Assembly: GCA_005800815.1 (NCBI GenBank)
Contig: SYEK01000004.1
Span: 1 to 45,456, forward strand
DNA from: Actinomycetota bacterium
GTDB lineage: Bacteria; Actinomycetota; Actinomycetes; Nanopelagicales; Nanopelagicaceae
Direction: 5' to 3'
DNA: 45,456 bases
Within the stretch, counting starts at the first letter, position 1; every line of letters begins with the position of its first letter. A program made the position numbers and the translations under genes. Below are positions 1 to 8,940 of the stretch, one piece after another. The notes under the pieces were generated by a model. It saw only the letters and a list, made by a program, of their open reading frames with translations. It ran no database searches and was not told the origin of the DNA.

Positions 1-252
1 AGCGGAATAAATTGGATGTCTTATCTTTGAGTAAATACCACTTGTTACTAGATCTGCCCCCTCTTTACTCTCCGGAAGAGGTGTCAGCGCGCTTCCTAAA
101 TCTCTAAAGGCGCGAAATAGAATGAGTACTGCAAGAAGTGCAAGTGCAGCTGCCAAAGCAGATCTAAGTTGCAAACTCTCTTTAGATCCCGGCAATAAAG
201 CTAGAGCAAAGAACAGAATGAATTGAAGCGTTACAACTAACTTACCCTTCAT
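1..252 (-). CDS. Isoprenylcysteine carboxyl methyltransferase-family protein (5' part only)
   Basis: The reading frame runs from an ATG at 252 to the window edge, 84 codons, with its 3' end outside. Two hydrophobic segments (about residues 5-21 and 31-47) are followed by a G-x-Y-x-x-x-R-H-P-x-Y motif at about residues 72-82. That motif is typical of the membrane ICMT/phospholipid methyltransferase superfamily, in which it begins the SAM-binding C-terminal half. Such proteins methylate a prenyl-cysteine, phospholipid or other lipid-like acceptor; the substrate cannot be told here. The start is supported by a TAGACT box ending 6 bases upstream and by the absence of an upstream ribosome-binding site, suggesting a leaderless mRNA. 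Family assignment is fairly secure, exact function is not. Confidence 0.7.
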   Translation of the reverse strand, partial: MKGKLVVTLQFILFFALALLPGSKESLQLRSALAAALALLAVLILFRAFRDLGSALTPLPESKEGADLVTSGIYSKIRHPIYSA

Positions 253-258
253 GATTAA

Positions 259-264
259 AGTCTA
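259..264 (-). promoter_or_regulatory. -10 box of a leaderless promoter for the methyltransferase-like gene
   Basis: TAGACT lies at -12 to -7 relative to the A of the ATG at 252, with 6 intervening bases. It matches TANNNT at the spacing that puts the transcription start on the start codon. No clear -35 box. Confidence 0.55.
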
Positions 265-265
265 A

Positions 266-334
266 CTAGCAGAAAGGCTTATCTAGCTCGCTTTGCCCGT
301 GGAGCGCCTTGTAGATGTCAGTGGGTGTTGTCAT
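266..334 (-). CDS. Possible 22-codon small ORF
   Basis: An ATG at 334 opens a 22-codon frame ending at a TAG just upstream of the -10 box of the next gene. There is no convincing ribosome-binding site and no recognisable family. It is the only candidate coding sequence in the 142-base gap between the methyltransferase-like gene and tRNA-Tyr (253-394). It could be chance; only ribosome profiling or conservation would settle it. Confidence 0.15.
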   Translation of the reverse strand: MTTPTDIYKALHGQSELDKPFC

Positions 335-394
335 AATTAGTACGAAAGGTCGCACAATTACATATGAATACGCGTGATCCAAAGATCAGCTATC

Positions 395-479
395 TGGTGG
401 CGGGTGAAGGATTTGAACCTTCGAAGGCTGAGCCGGGGGATTTACAGTCCCCTCCCATTGGCCGCTCGGGCAACCCGCC
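395..479 (-). tRNA. tRNA-Tyr (anticodon GTA)
   Basis: A complete cloverleaf can be read on the minus strand. The acceptor stem pairs GGCGGGT with ACCCGCC. The anticodon loop reads CTGTAAA with anticodon GTA in an AGGGGA/TCCCC-type stem. A long variable arm (class II, as expected for bacterial tRNA-Tyr) precedes the T arm GAAGG-TTCAAAT-CCTTC. The discriminator is A and the 3' CCA is encoded in the DNA (395-397). It lies alone between the methyltransferase-like gene and yajQ. Confidence 0.97.
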
Positions 480-524
480 AAGGTCGAACAAGTACTGCGG
501 CAATTATGGATTGTGTGAAGGGAA

Positions 525-552
525 AGGATACCTTAGGAAGGTAGGCGCTCAA
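525..552 (-). promoter_or_regulatory. Likely promoter of tRNA-Tyr
   Basis: On the minus strand a -35-like TTGAGC (552-547) is separated by 16 bases from a -10-like TATCCT (530-525). Transcription would start near 518, leaving a leader of roughly 40 bases before the mature 5' end at 479 for RNase P removal. It lies in the 107-base gap (480-586) shared with divergent yajQ; nothing else was recognised there. Confidence 0.4.
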
Positions 553-586
553 ACCGCGCTTTTTATTGAGTGGAGGAGTCCTCATC

Positions 587-1078
587 ATGGCATCAGATTC
601 AAGTTTTGACGTCACATCCAAAATCGATCGCATGGAGCTTGATAACGCAATAAATCAAGCGGTTCGTGAGATCGAGACCCGTTTTGATTTCAAAAATACT
701 GGTTCAAAGATTGAGCTTGAGGGTGAGAAGATTTTGATTGAGGCAGATACGGAGGAGCGTGCAAAGGCCGCCCTTGATGTTCTCAAAGACAAGATGATCA
801 AACGTGGAGTCTCACTCAAGCACCTTGATGCAGGCACCCCACAGCTCTCAGGAAAGATTTATAAGATTGCGGCACCTTTGAAAGAAGGTATCTCAACTGA
901 AAACGCAAAGAAGATTGCAAAAAAGATTCGTGATGATGGCCCAAAGTCTGTCAAGACCCAGATTCAGGGTGATGAACTGCGGGTGAGCTCAAAGAGCCGT
1001 GATGATCTACAAGTAACGATGGCAATGATCAAAGATGGTGGCTGGGATTTTGCCGTTCAATTTACGAACTTTAGATAA
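587..1078 (+). CDS. yajQ: YajQ-family nucleotide-binding protein
   Basis: A 163-residue protein that begins MASDSSFDV and continues with the hallmark YajQ opening ([15 protein letters not shown]). The family is two ferredoxin-like folds and spans the whole protein. YajQ proteins bind nucleotides or RNA, and some bind cyclic di-GMP; the physiological role in actinobacteria is unsettled. The start at 587 is chosen because a strong GGAGGAG ribosome-binding site (572-578) sits 8 bases upstream and the family normally starts here. An in-frame upstream GTG at 566 would sit before that site. rarD follows with no gap. Mycobacterium tuberculosis also keeps a YajQ gene near its polyprenyl synthase and menaquinone genes. 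Confidence 0.95.
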   Translation: MASDSSFDVTSKIDRMELDNAINQAVREIETRFDFKNTGSKIELEGEKILIEADTEERAKAALDVLKDKMIKRGVSLKHLDAGTPQLSGKIYKIAAPLKEGISTENAKKIAKKIRDDGPKSVKTQIQGDELRVSSKSRDDLQVTMAMIKDGGWDFAVQFTNFR

Positions 1079-1969
1079 TTGAGCAAAAATAACTCTGGTC
1101 TACTCTTTGGAGTAAGTGCCTATACTCTCTGGGGATTGTTCCCTTTGTACTGGCTCCTACTCAAGCCAGCTAGTCCTCTCGAAATCGTCTCGCACCGCGC
1201 CGTTTGGACTCTAGTTTTTTGTTTTATTATCCTGGCAATTACACGCTCACTTCAGGCGACACTTCTTACTCTTAAACGTCCTAAGGTCGCTTCCAGGTTA
1301 TTTCTGACCTCTCTTCTGATTTCGATTAACTGGCTGGTCTACATCTGGGCCACCAATAATGGTCATGTGATTGAAGCATCACTTGGGTACTACATCAATC
1401 CTCTAGTCATGATCGGCTTTGGAGTGGTTGTGCTCAAAGAGAGGATGCGCGCTCTGCAGTGGTGCTCTGTTGGGATTGCATCGGTGGGGGTCCTAGTTTT
1501 AACGCTTAACTATGGTCGGTTCCCATGGATTGCCCTAGCGCTTGCCCTTTCATGGGGTAGCTATGGCTTTGTCAAGAAGCAGTTGGGTCTTGGCGCTCTC
1601 GAGGGGTTGACGATTGAAACTCTTCTAGCAAGCCTGCCCTACCTGTTATATCTGTTGTACTTGGGCAACAAGGGAACGGGTCAACTCGGTCATGGAATAG
1701 GTCTTACGATTCTTTTGATCAGCGCAGGTGCTATCACTGCAATTCCCCTACTACTCTTCAACGGCTCTACAACGAGACTGCCACTGACCACCATCGGGTT
1801 ACTGCAGTTCATCACACCGAGTATCCAATTCTCGATCGGTGTCTGGGTGTTAAAAGAATATATGCCGACTGTGCGCTGGGTTGGATTCTTGATTATTTGG
1901 GTGGCTCTTGTGACTCTTGCTGTGGATCTTGTGAAATCAAGCAGAGCGGTCGATAACCCCATCGCATAG
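1079..1969 (+). CDS. rarD: RarD-like EamA-family transporter
   Basis: A 296-residue, very hydrophobic protein with about ten transmembrane segments in two EamA halves. It opens with the RarD signature (SAYTLWGLFPLYWLLL, about residues 14-29) and has LLFNGSTTRLPLTTIGLLQF near residue 225. RarD proteins are inner-membrane drug/metabolite-type exporters with unassigned substrates; the name comes from E. coli chloramphenicol work and should not be taken as a resistance call. The start is a TTG placed directly after the yajQ TAA (TAATTG) with no obvious ribosome-binding site, so translation is probably coupled to yajQ. Its 3' end overlaps the convergent polyprenyl synthase by 33 bases. Confidence 0.88.
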   Translation: MSKNNSGLLFGVSAYTLWGLFPLYWLLLKPASPLEIVSHRAVWTLVFCFIILAITRSLQATLLTLKRPKVASRLFLTSLLISINWLVYIWATNNGHVIEASLGYYINPLVMIGFGVVVLKERMRALQWCSVGIASVGVLVLTLNYGRFPWIALALALSWGSYGFVKKQLGLGALEGLTIETLLASLPYLLYLLYLGNKGTGQLGHGIGLTILLISAGAITAIPLLLFNGSTTRLPLTTIGLLQFITPSIQFSIGVWVLKEYMPTVRWVGFLIIWVALVTLAVDLVKSSRAVDNPIA

Positions 1970-2926
1970 GGAGATCAGAGCACTTGTAGCCTCATTCATC
2001 GGTAATGGTCCAAGAACTAGTTGTGCATCTCTTGCCACTTTATGCAGTTGATCACGTGATTCATCCATCGCCCTGTGGCCCCGTAACTCCGCGAGGACCT
2101 GTTGGACTATTGCCTCATCACTGATAGGCCCAGAGAGTAATCGCTGGAGTTCGCGATCGGCGGAGTCTTTAGAGTTGAGAACATTTAACGTGACTAGGGT
2201 TGGGACACCCTCTCGCAAATCTGTTCCCGGTGTCTTTCCGGATTGATTAGAGTCACTTGCAATATCGATGACATCATCTGCGAGTTGAAAGGCCACACCG
2301 ATCTTTTCGCCAAAGAGAGTAACTGTCTCCATGATCTCATCTGCTGCCCCTGAGATCATGGCGCCATAACGAGCACTGGCAGAGATCAAAGATCCAGTCT
2401 TATCGGCGATGACTTTCAAGTAATGCTCTAAGGGATCTATTCCAGGGACTGTCCCTTGTGTCTCCATAATCTGGCCGATGACTAGACGCTCAAAGGTGCG
2501 CGCCTGTAGACGCACCGCCGCAGGGCCAAGATCTGCCAATAGATCAGAGGATTTTGCAAACAAAAAATCTCCTGTGAGAATCGCGATCGTATTGTTCCAA
2601 CGCTTGTTAGCACTCTGGACTCCACGACGAAGCGGTGCATCATCCATGACATCATCGTGATACAAGGTTGCGATATGAGTTATCTCGCAGGCTACGGCCG
2701 CAGCTATCAGTCCCTGTCTACTTGAATCCCCATACTGGCCACAGAGCAAGGTCAGCAGAGGGCGCAGACGCTTTCCACCAACAGCGACTATATGGTTGGC
2801 GGTCTCATCGACAAAGGGATACTCACTCCTTGTATGGCTCAGTAATAAGGCTTCGACTTGCGCCATCTGCACAATGAGCCTGGCCTCCAGTGCTGGAGCA
2901 AGGTTTGGGATGCCAAAAGCTGACAT
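1937..2926 (-). CDS. All-trans polyprenyl diphosphate synthase (menaquinone side chain)
   Basis: A 329-residue soluble isoprenyl synthase with both aspartate-rich motifs: DDVMD (91-95) and DDVID (217-221), plus the GGKRLRP substrate motif (50-56). These bind Mg-diphosphate of the allylic primer while isopentenyl units are added. Small residues sit 4-5 positions before the first motif (Ala86, Thr87), where bulky aromatics shorten the product. A long chain is therefore inferred, as needed for menaquinone; the exact length is not readable. It is the last gene of the nuo run: its ATG overlaps the nuoN stop by one base (TGATG). The position matches the grcC1-like gene near menG in mycobacteria. 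Its end overlaps rarD on the other strand. Confidence 0.9.
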   Translation of the reverse strand: MSAFGIPNLAPALEARLIVQMAQVEALLLSHTRSEYPFVDETANHIVAVGGKRLRPLLTLLCGQYGDSSRQGLIAAAVACEITHIATLYHDDVMDDAPLRRGVQSANKRWNNTIAILTGDFLFAKSSDLLADLGPAAVRLQARTFERLVIGQIMETQGTVPGIDPLEHYLKVIADKTGSLISASARYGAMISGAADEIMETVTLFGEKIGVAFQLADDVIDIASDSNQSGKTPGTDLREGVPTLVTLNVLNSKDSADRELQRLLSGPISDEAIVQQVLAELRGHRAMDESRDQLHKVARDAQLVLGPLPMNEATSALISLCDGVIDRSA

Positions 2927-4443
2927 CAGCGGATGAAGGTTGCAAGGGTTGTAATGAAGCTCAGAAGTGGTGCAGGGAATACACCGAGTGCAATGGTTAC
3001 TAGGATCGAAAAGATGATTGAGGAGCGTGTGAGTGCAGATGGAATCTCAACACTTGTTCCATCTTGCATGGGATCTGTGAAGAACATCAGGACTATGACC
3101 CGGATATAGAAGAAGGCTGCGACTGCGCTCGAGAGAACTCCGGCAAAGACAACACCCTTGGCCCCACTCTCATAAGCGGCAGAGAAGATTGAAAACTTAC
3201 CTATGAATCCACTGGTCAGAGGAATCCCGGCAAAGGCCAATAGAAATCCGGCAAAGGCCGATGCGACCCATGGCGAGCGCTTACCCAAGCCTCTCCAACG
3301 ATTGAGGTCAGTGACCTCTCCTGAGGAATCACGCACTAATGTCACAATCGCAAAGGCACCGACGGTTGCGACTCCATATGCGAACAGGTAAAAAATCGAT
3401 GCATCAAGCCCAGACTTATTGAGGGCAATCACACCTGAAAGTAGGAAACCGGCATGGGCGATGGATGAGTAAGCCAACATACGCTTTACGTCGCGTTGGG
3501 CAAGTGCAACGAAGGAGCCAAAGAGCATGGTGATGATTGCAATCATGGAGATCACTGGGGACCAAGACCACTCTGCATTGGCGAATACGGTGTAATAGAT
3601 ACGCAGCATCGCACCAAAGGCTGCGACCTTTGTCGCCGCTGCCATGAATCCAGTTATTGGAGTGGGTGCACCTTGATACACATCTGGTGACCATGCATGA
3701 AATGGGACGGCACCGACTTTAAAGAGAAGACCGATTGAGATAAATGCCATTCCCAGCAAAAGTAAGACGTCGTTACCACTGCCGCCCACCACTGATTCGC
3801 GGATTCCAGCAAGGCTCACAGAGGCTGAATATCCATATAGATAGGCCATTCCAAAGAGGAAAAACGCTGAGGAGAATGAGCCGAGTAAAAAGTATTTAAG
3901 AGCCGCCTCCTGTGATGCCAATCGGCGCCGGCGTGAGAGTCCTGCCATGAGGTAGAGCGGTAGCGATAACATCTCAAGGGCAACAAACAAGGTGATCAGA
4001 TCTGTGGCAACTGGGAACACCATCATTCCAGAGATCGCAAAGAGTGTAAGTGGATAGACCTCAGTTACTTGATTGCCTGTTTGTATCGAGTGACGCTCCT
4101 GCTCTGAGCCTGGCAAGGCTGCGGCAAGGGCGGTGAAGTGATCAGTATCTGCGATGACCAGGATGGAAAGGATCGCAATGATGAGTATCGATGCCTGTAA
4201 GAGGATAGCCGGACCATCGATGACCACAGATCCCATAGCAGCCCCCATTGACTGCTCGTTACGGATTTTCCACAGTTGGGCAAGAGATAGGACGAGGGTG
4301 CCTATGGTGAGAGTGAGTTGTGTGCTCGAGCGAAGGGCCTTTGAGACAAATGCCTCGACAAGCACTCCTATCAACGCTCCACCTAGGAGGATCAAAATCG
4401 GTGATAAGAGTGTGTAATCAAGTGTCGGGGAGATAAAACTCAT
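2926..4443 (-). CDS. nuoN: NADH-quinone oxidoreductase subunit N
   Basis: A 505-residue polytopic membrane protein (about 14 transmembrane segments) of the Mrp antiporter-like family, one of the three proton-pumping subunits of complex I. Family hallmarks include the MLSLPLYLMAGL stretch, the VGAVPFHAWSPDVYQGAPTP loop and KRMLAYSSIAHAG. The ATG at 4443 is preferred: GGAGG (4454-4450) lies 6 bases upstream, against only 3 for the GTG at 4446. Either start overlaps the nuoM stop (1 or 4 bases), so translation is coupled. Last nuo gene, followed with a 1-base overlap by the polyprenyl synthase. Confidence 0.95.
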   Translation of the reverse strand: MSFISPTLDYTLLSPILILLGGALIGVLVEAFVSKALRSSTQLTLTIGTLVLSLAQLWKIRNEQSMGAAMGSVVIDGPAILLQASILIIAILSILVIADTDHFTALAAALPGSEQERHSIQTGNQVTEVYPLTLFAISGMMVFPVATDLITLFVALEMLSLPLYLMAGLSRRRRLASQEAALKYFLLGSFSSAFFLFGMAYLYGYSASVSLAGIRESVVGGSGNDVLLLLGMAFISIGLLFKVGAVPFHAWSPDVYQGAPTPITGFMAAATKVAAFGAMLRIYYTVFANAEWSWSPVISMIAIITMLFGSFVALAQRDVKRMLAYSSIAHAGFLLSGVIALNKSGLDASIFYLFAYGVATVGAFAIVTLVRDSSGEVTDLNRWRGLGKRSPWVASAFAGFLLAFAGIPLTSGFIGKFSIFSAAYESGAKGVVFAGVLSSAVAAFFYIRVIVLMFFTDPMQDGTSVEIPSALTRSSIIFSILVTIALGVFPAPLLSFITTLATFIR

Positions 4444-5951
4444 CACTTTCCTCCATTTGATGGAGCAGGGTCACTAAAACCGAGTTGGGTAATCACATGA
4501 GAGGCAGCTGGATTGATGACATTGAGCAGAGGTGATGGGTAGAAGCCAAGTACGAGAATGATCGCCATTATCGGAGCGATAGCAATCTTCTCTCGCAAGT
4601 TCAAATCCTTCAGATTTTCATTCCCTGGTGTGATTGGGCCATGCAACGCCTTTTGAACGGGGATCAAAATGTAGAGCGCAGCAAGGACGATGCCAAATGT
4701 CGCAATCACGGCATGCACGGGATAACGAGTGAAGGTTCCAACCAGCACTAGGAACTCACTCACAAAGCTTGACAGACCAGGAAGTGCCAGAGATGACATG
4801 CCTGCCAAGAAGAACATCCAGGCCATCACTGGTGTGATGCGCTGGAGCCCACCAAAGTCGGCGATTGTGGAGGAGCCGCGGCGTGAAATCATCCACCCAC
4901 CGATGAGAAAGAGGGCCGCCGTAGAAAAGCCATGGTTGAACATATATAACGTCGCCCCGCTATGGCCTTGTGAGGTCATCGCAAAGATTCCCATGGTGAT
5001 AAAACCAAAGTGTGAGATCGAGGTGAAGGCGATCAAGCGTTTTAAATCACGTTGACCAATTGCAAGGATTGCCCCGTAGACAATGGAGATCACAGCCAAT
5101 ACCAAGATGAGTGGTGTGAATGTCTTGCTAGCCTCAGGAAAGAGCGTTAGACAGTAGCGAATCATCCCAAAGGTCCCGACCTTATCGAGTACACCTAGAA
5201 GCAAGACCGATGTTGCAGGTGTGGCCGAATCAGCGGCATCGGGTAGCCAGGTGTGTAAAGGCCATAGCGGTGCTTTGATTGCAAAGGCGATGAAAAAACC
5301 CAAGAACAGGAGATTGTGAGTAGTCGAGCTCATCTGCAATCCAGAGAGCACCGCTAGATCAAATGTAGCCCCACCTTGCGAACTCGAGATCACATATAGG
5401 GCGATTATCGCAGCCAACATCAGCAGGCCTCCAAAGAGGCTATAGATCAAGAACTTGATGGCCGCTGCCGATCTCTCACCGCTGCCATATCCCCCGATAA
5501 GAAAGTAGACAGGAATCAGCATCGCTTCAAAGATGACATAGAAGAGAAAGAGATCGGTCGCAGCAAATACGCCAATCATCATGGTCTCTAGGACAAGGAT
5601 GAGTACGTAGTAGTTCTTAACGCTCCAACGGCCCCCTTGAGGCTCGTTCCAACCAGCCAGCACTACGACCGGTAGAAGGATCGTTGACATCAAAATCAAG
5701 ACAAGTGATAAGCCATCGATACCGAGGGCATAATTGATCCCAAAAGAGGGGATCCACGAGTACTTCTCTGTGAATTGCAACTCAACGTTATCTGGCTGAA
5801 ATCGAGTGGCCATTGCAAGGCTCACGGCCAGGACAATCAGTGTGGTAGTCAGGGCAATCTGCTTGATAGCTTGCTCGTTCTTCTTTGGCAGTATCGCGAT
5901 AACGCCAGTACCAATGATCGGAAGAGCCATGAGTAGTGTCAGCCACATCAT
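4443..5951 (-). CDS. nuoM: NADH-quinone oxidoreductase subunit M
   Basis: A 502-residue membrane subunit of complex I with about 14 transmembrane segments and the antiporter-like core. Diagnostic stretches are the acidic FEAMLIPVYFLIGGYG segment, carrying the conserved pumping-site Glu, then FAIKAPLWPLHTWLPDAA and KRLIAFTSISHFGF. Length is normal for the family. It starts with two consecutive ATG codons; the first overlaps the nuoL stop by one base (TAATG). It acts between NuoL and NuoN in the membrane arm, translocating protons during menaquinone reduction. Confidence 0.96.
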   Translation of the reverse strand: MMWLTLLMALPIIGTGVIAILPKKNEQAIKQIALTTTLIVLAVSLAMATRFQPDNVELQFTEKYSWIPSFGINYALGIDGLSLVLILMSTILLPVVVLAGWNEPQGGRWSVKNYYVLILVLETMMIGVFAATDLFLFYVIFEAMLIPVYFLIGGYGSGERSAAAIKFLIYSLFGGLLMLAAIIALYVISSSQGGATFDLAVLSGLQMSSTTHNLLFLGFFIAFAIKAPLWPLHTWLPDAADSATPATSVLLLGVLDKVGTFGMIRYCLTLFPEASKTFTPLILVLAVISIVYGAILAIGQRDLKRLIAFTSISHFGFITMGIFAMTSQGHSGATLYMFNHGFSTAALFLIGGWMISRRGSSTIADFGGLQRITPVMAWMFFLAGMSSLALPGLSSFVSEFLVLVGTFTRYPVHAVIATFGIVLAALYILIPVQKALHGPITPGNENLKDLNLREKIAIAPIMAIILVLGFYPSPLLNVINPAASHVITQLGFSDPAPSNGGK

Positions 5952-7846
5952 TATTGGACCACCACCCAGATTGCCACGATCATTGCGAGTGCACCGATCA
6001 GGATGAATGCGGCATAGCTGCGGACAAAGCCATTTTGAACTCCTCGCAGGGACAGAGCTGTAGCGATTGTCAGGCGACCAATACCACGCACTGCGCCATC
6101 GATGATCACCGCATCGGTCTTGACTAACGTCTTTGTTAACTCTTGACCTGGGCGCATGAAAAGGGCCTCATTGAGGCGATCTTGCATGAGATCTTCGCGC
6201 GCGATCCTTGTGAAGATCGAGACGTTCTTAGGTGCAACGGCATCAATCTCCCGACGCGAGTACTTGAGAAAGGCGACTGCGACACCGATTGCAACCATCA
6301 CTAGAGCAAGGGCTGAAACAAGGATCGGTGGAAGTAGCTCGTGGTGCTCCTCATGACTCTCAAATAGGGGTGATAGCCATTTCACCAAGGAGTCATTACT
6401 GCTCAAAAGGTAGCCAGATGTGAGCGATCCCAGTGCCAATATCGCCATCGGTAGCCACATCAGCCACGGGGATTCATGAGGTTGGGCCTTCTCATCCCAG
6501 CGAGGTGTACCAGTAAATGTCAAAATCATCACGCGCGTCATATAGAAGGCGGTGATACCAGCCCCCAACAAAGTCACAGAGCCAAGGATGATCCCCTTGA
6601 TACCTCCTGCGTTAAATGCAGTTTCAATGATCATATCTTTGGAGTAAAAACCTGCGAAGGGTGGAATCCCTAAGATCGCTAGATAGCCCAGACCAAATGT
6701 TACGAAGGTGATCGGCATTACCTTTCGAAGCGCTCCGTACTTGCGCATATTCACCTCATCGTCCATGCCATGCATGACTGAGCCTGCACCAAGGAACATT
6801 CCAGCTTTGAAGAAGCCATGAGTGAGCAGGTGCATGATTGCAAAGGCATAGCCGACAGGGCCAAGTCCTGCACACAGGATCATGTAACCGATCTGCGACA
6901 TAGTCGAGGCCGCCAAGGCTTTTTTAATATCATCCTTAGCTGTACCAATGAGAGCGCCAAACATCAATGTGATAGCACCAACGATCACAACTAACAACTG
7001 TGCGCTAGGAGCGGCATCGAAGATGAAGTTGGATCGTGTGATCAGATAAACTCCCGCCGTAACCATGGTTGCAGCGTGAATCAGGGCTGAGACTGGAGTA
7101 GGACCTGCCATCGCATCGCCAAGCCAGGCCTGCAATGGGAACTGAGCTGACTTTCCTATGGCAGCCACCAATAACATGATGCCAATTCCAGTCAGGGCCA
7201 GCGTTGATGTCTGCTCCACAGCTGCCTGCACGCCGATGAATGAGACCGTGCCCATCGTTGCAAATGCAATCATGATGGCAAATGAGAGCCCCATATCTCC
7301 TATACGGTTCATGACGAATGCTTTTTTTGAGGCAGTCGCGTATGCAGGCTTCTCATTCCAAAATCCGATCAAGAGGTATGAGGCAAGACCCACACCCTCC
7401 CAGCCCACGTAAAGATTGAGGTAACTATCGCCCAGGACAAGTAAGAGCATCGCTGCGATGAAGAGGTTCAAAAACGCGAAGAAACGGCGGCGATCTGGAT
7501 CGTGGGCCATATATGAGATGGAGTAGATGTGAATCAGAGAGCCAACACCGGTAATGAGAAGAACAAAACAGATAGATAGCTGGTCGAGTAACAATCCTGC
7601 ATCTATCTTGAATGTACCAACTGAGATCCATTCGAAGAGTTTCTGACTGACTGCTCGCTCTTGACTTGGGCGCTTGAACATCAAGGAGAGCTGGTAGAGA
7701 GCCACAAAAAATGATGAGGCGCAGAGTGCAGTTGCAAGCAGATGACCCCATTTGTCACTGCGCCGTCCTGCAAGCAGTAAAATTACCGCCCCAGCAAGAG
7801 GAAGTGCGATCAGATAGACGATACTCGTTGAGGTCATCATCATCAT
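5951..7846 (-). CDS. nuoL: NADH-quinone oxidoreductase subunit L
   Basis: A 631-residue subunit, the distal proton pump of complex I, with about 14-16 transmembrane segments and the long C-terminal lateral-helix region. The conserved WEGVGLASYLLIGFW segment carries the pumping-site Glu (about residue 150); KSAQFPLQAWLGDAM and PVSALIHAATMVTAG follow. The frame opens with four successive ATG codons. The first (7846) is preferred because a GAGG motif lies 8 bases upstream. It follows nuoK after 2 bases and overlaps nuoM by 1. Confidence 0.97.
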   Translation of the reverse strand: MMMMTSTSIVYLIALPLAGAVILLLAGRRSDKWGHLLATALCASSFFVALYQLSLMFKRPSQERAVSQKLFEWISVGTFKIDAGLLLDQLSICFVLLITGVGSLIHIYSISYMAHDPDRRRFFAFLNLFIAAMLLLVLGDSYLNLYVGWEGVGLASYLLIGFWNEKPAYATASKKAFVMNRIGDMGLSFAIMIAFATMGTVSFIGVQAAVEQTSTLALTGIGIMLLVAAIGKSAQFPLQAWLGDAMAGPTPVSALIHAATMVTAGVYLITRSNFIFDAAPSAQLLVVIVGAITLMFGALIGTAKDDIKKALAASTMSQIGYMILCAGLGPVGYAFAIMHLLTHGFFKAGMFLGAGSVMHGMDDEVNMRKYGALRKVMPITFVTFGLGYLAILGIPPFAGFYSKDMIIETAFNAGGIKGIILGSVTLLGAGITAFYMTRVMILTFTGTPRWDEKAQPHESPWLMWLPMAILALGSLTSGYLLSSNDSLVKWLSPLFESHEEHHELLPPILVSALALVMVAIGVAVAFLKYSRREIDAVAPKNVSIFTRIAREDLMQDRLNEALFMRPGQELTKTLVKTDAVIIDGAVRGIGRLTIATALSLRGVQNGFVRSYAAFILIGALAMIVAIWVVVQ

Positions 7847-7848
7847 GG

Positions 7849-8148
7849 CTATCGCCTCAACAGACTTGCATCATCGACAGATGCCGATCGGCGCGAGCGA
7901 TAGATCGTCACAATGATTGCAAGACCAACTACTACTTCGCAGGCGGCTACCACCATCGTAAAGAAAGCGACTACTTGACCGTTGAGATCACCATTGATTC
8001 GGGAGAATGTCACGAATGAGAGATTGGCAGCGTTGAGCATGAGCTCGATACACATGAAGACGACGATGGCATTGCGGCGAAGGACCACTCCGATGGCTCC
8101 GATGCTAAAGAGCAGTGCTGAGAGATAGAGATAGTTTGCAGCATCCAT
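7849..8148 (-). CDS. nuoK: NADH-quinone oxidoreductase subunit K
   Basis: A 99-residue protein of three transmembrane segments, the usual length of NuoK. The conserved membrane glutamates are visible in [14 protein letters not shown] and in the third helix ([10 protein letters not shown]). These acidic residues form part of the proton path between the quinone site and the pumping subunits. The ATG directly follows the nuoJ TAG with no gap. Confidence 0.96.
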   Translation of the reverse strand: MDAANYLYLSALLFSIGAIGVVLRRNAIVVFMCIELMLNAANLSFVTFSRINGDLNGQVVAFFTMVVAACEVVVGLAIIVTIYRSRRSASVDDASLLRR

Positions 8149-8940
8149 CTACTTCTCCTCATCTGCGCTGGTATCGACTGTGCCAAGTTCAAATCTGGCT
8201 GAATCAAGGACATCCCCGCGTGCCTTCAAGCTGGCATTGATCGAGGCCGGTGCAGGGCTTCCATCTGGCAAAAGCGCTGGTACATCAACGGCGTTGTGGC
8301 GTGCAAATACTCCTGGAGCGGCAAGGCCAGCGGCCGTTGCCAATGAGTCTTTGCGGAATCTATCGATCGAGAGTTGGCGCTGTGTTGGGCGCTCTTGTAT
8401 CCGGTGATGATGGGCTAGGACCATCGCACCAAGGGCTGCAGTGATCAAGAGGGCAGAGACGACCTCAAAGGGCCAGACATACCTTGAGAAGAGCAACCGT
8501 GCGATCGCCTCGACGTTTCCATCAGAGTTTGCAGCCTCAAGACCGACTGCCGATCGGCCCAGAGTTGCACGGCTGAGCAAGGAGACCATTAAGCCACCAA
8601 AGCCAAGGGCGGCAGTGATTGCAATCGGGCGAAGACCACGGATTGTCTCAGCGAGTGAATCAGATGAATCGACACCAACCAACATGAGAATAAAGAGGAA
8701 GAGCATCATGACTGCTCCCGTATAAACAACGATCTGGACGATTCCAAGAAATGGCGCATCCTGTGCGATATAAAAGATTGCGAGTGCGATCATCACAAAT
8801 GCCATCAATATTGCGGAGTGCACGGCTTTTCTAACCAGCAACATTCCAAGTGCGGCGATGAGAGTCAGGGGTGCAAGAATCCAGAAAAGCAACGCCTCGG
8901 GAGCAGCAGTCTGCCCAACCTGGAGGGCTACTTCATTCAT
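8149..8940 (-). CDS. nuoJ: NADH-quinone oxidoreductase subunit J
   Basis: A 263-residue subunit with five predicted transmembrane helices in the first 170 residues, including the conserved IVQIVVYTGAVMMLFLFILML helix-3 region (here split: IVQIVVYTGA, then VMMLFLFILML). A hydrophilic tail of about 80 residues follows, rich in Ala, Asp and Ser, absent from short NuoJ such as E. coli's but usual in actinobacteria. It is part of the E-channel at the foot of the peripheral arm. The ATG directly follows the nuoI stop. Confidence 0.95.
   Translation of the reverse strand: MNEVALQVGQTAAPEALLFWILAPLTLIAALGMLLVRKAVHSAILMAFVMIALAIFYIAQDAPFLGIVQIVVYTGAVMMLFLFILMLVGVDSSDSLAETIRGLRPIAITAALGFGGLMVSLLSRATLGRSAVGLEAANSDGNVEAIARLLFSRYVWPFEVVSALLITAALGAMVLAHHHRIQERPTQRQLSIDRFRKDSLATAAGLAAPGVFARHNAVDVPALLPDGSPAPASINASLKARGDVLDSARFELGTVDTSADEEK

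Noticed and set aside
375-388. TGATC-CAAA-GATCA hairpin just downstream of tRNA-Tyr
   Set aside because: Only five base pairs and no following T-run, so it is not convincing as a terminator.
1079-1969. rarD as an antibiotic-resistance gene
   Set aside because: The family name comes from E. coli work; the sequence only supports an EamA-type transporter of unknown substrate.
7835-7846. Four consecutive CAT triplets (minus-strand ATG x4) as a tandem repeat
   Set aside because: Simply the repeated Met codons at the start of nuoL; too short to call a functional repeat.
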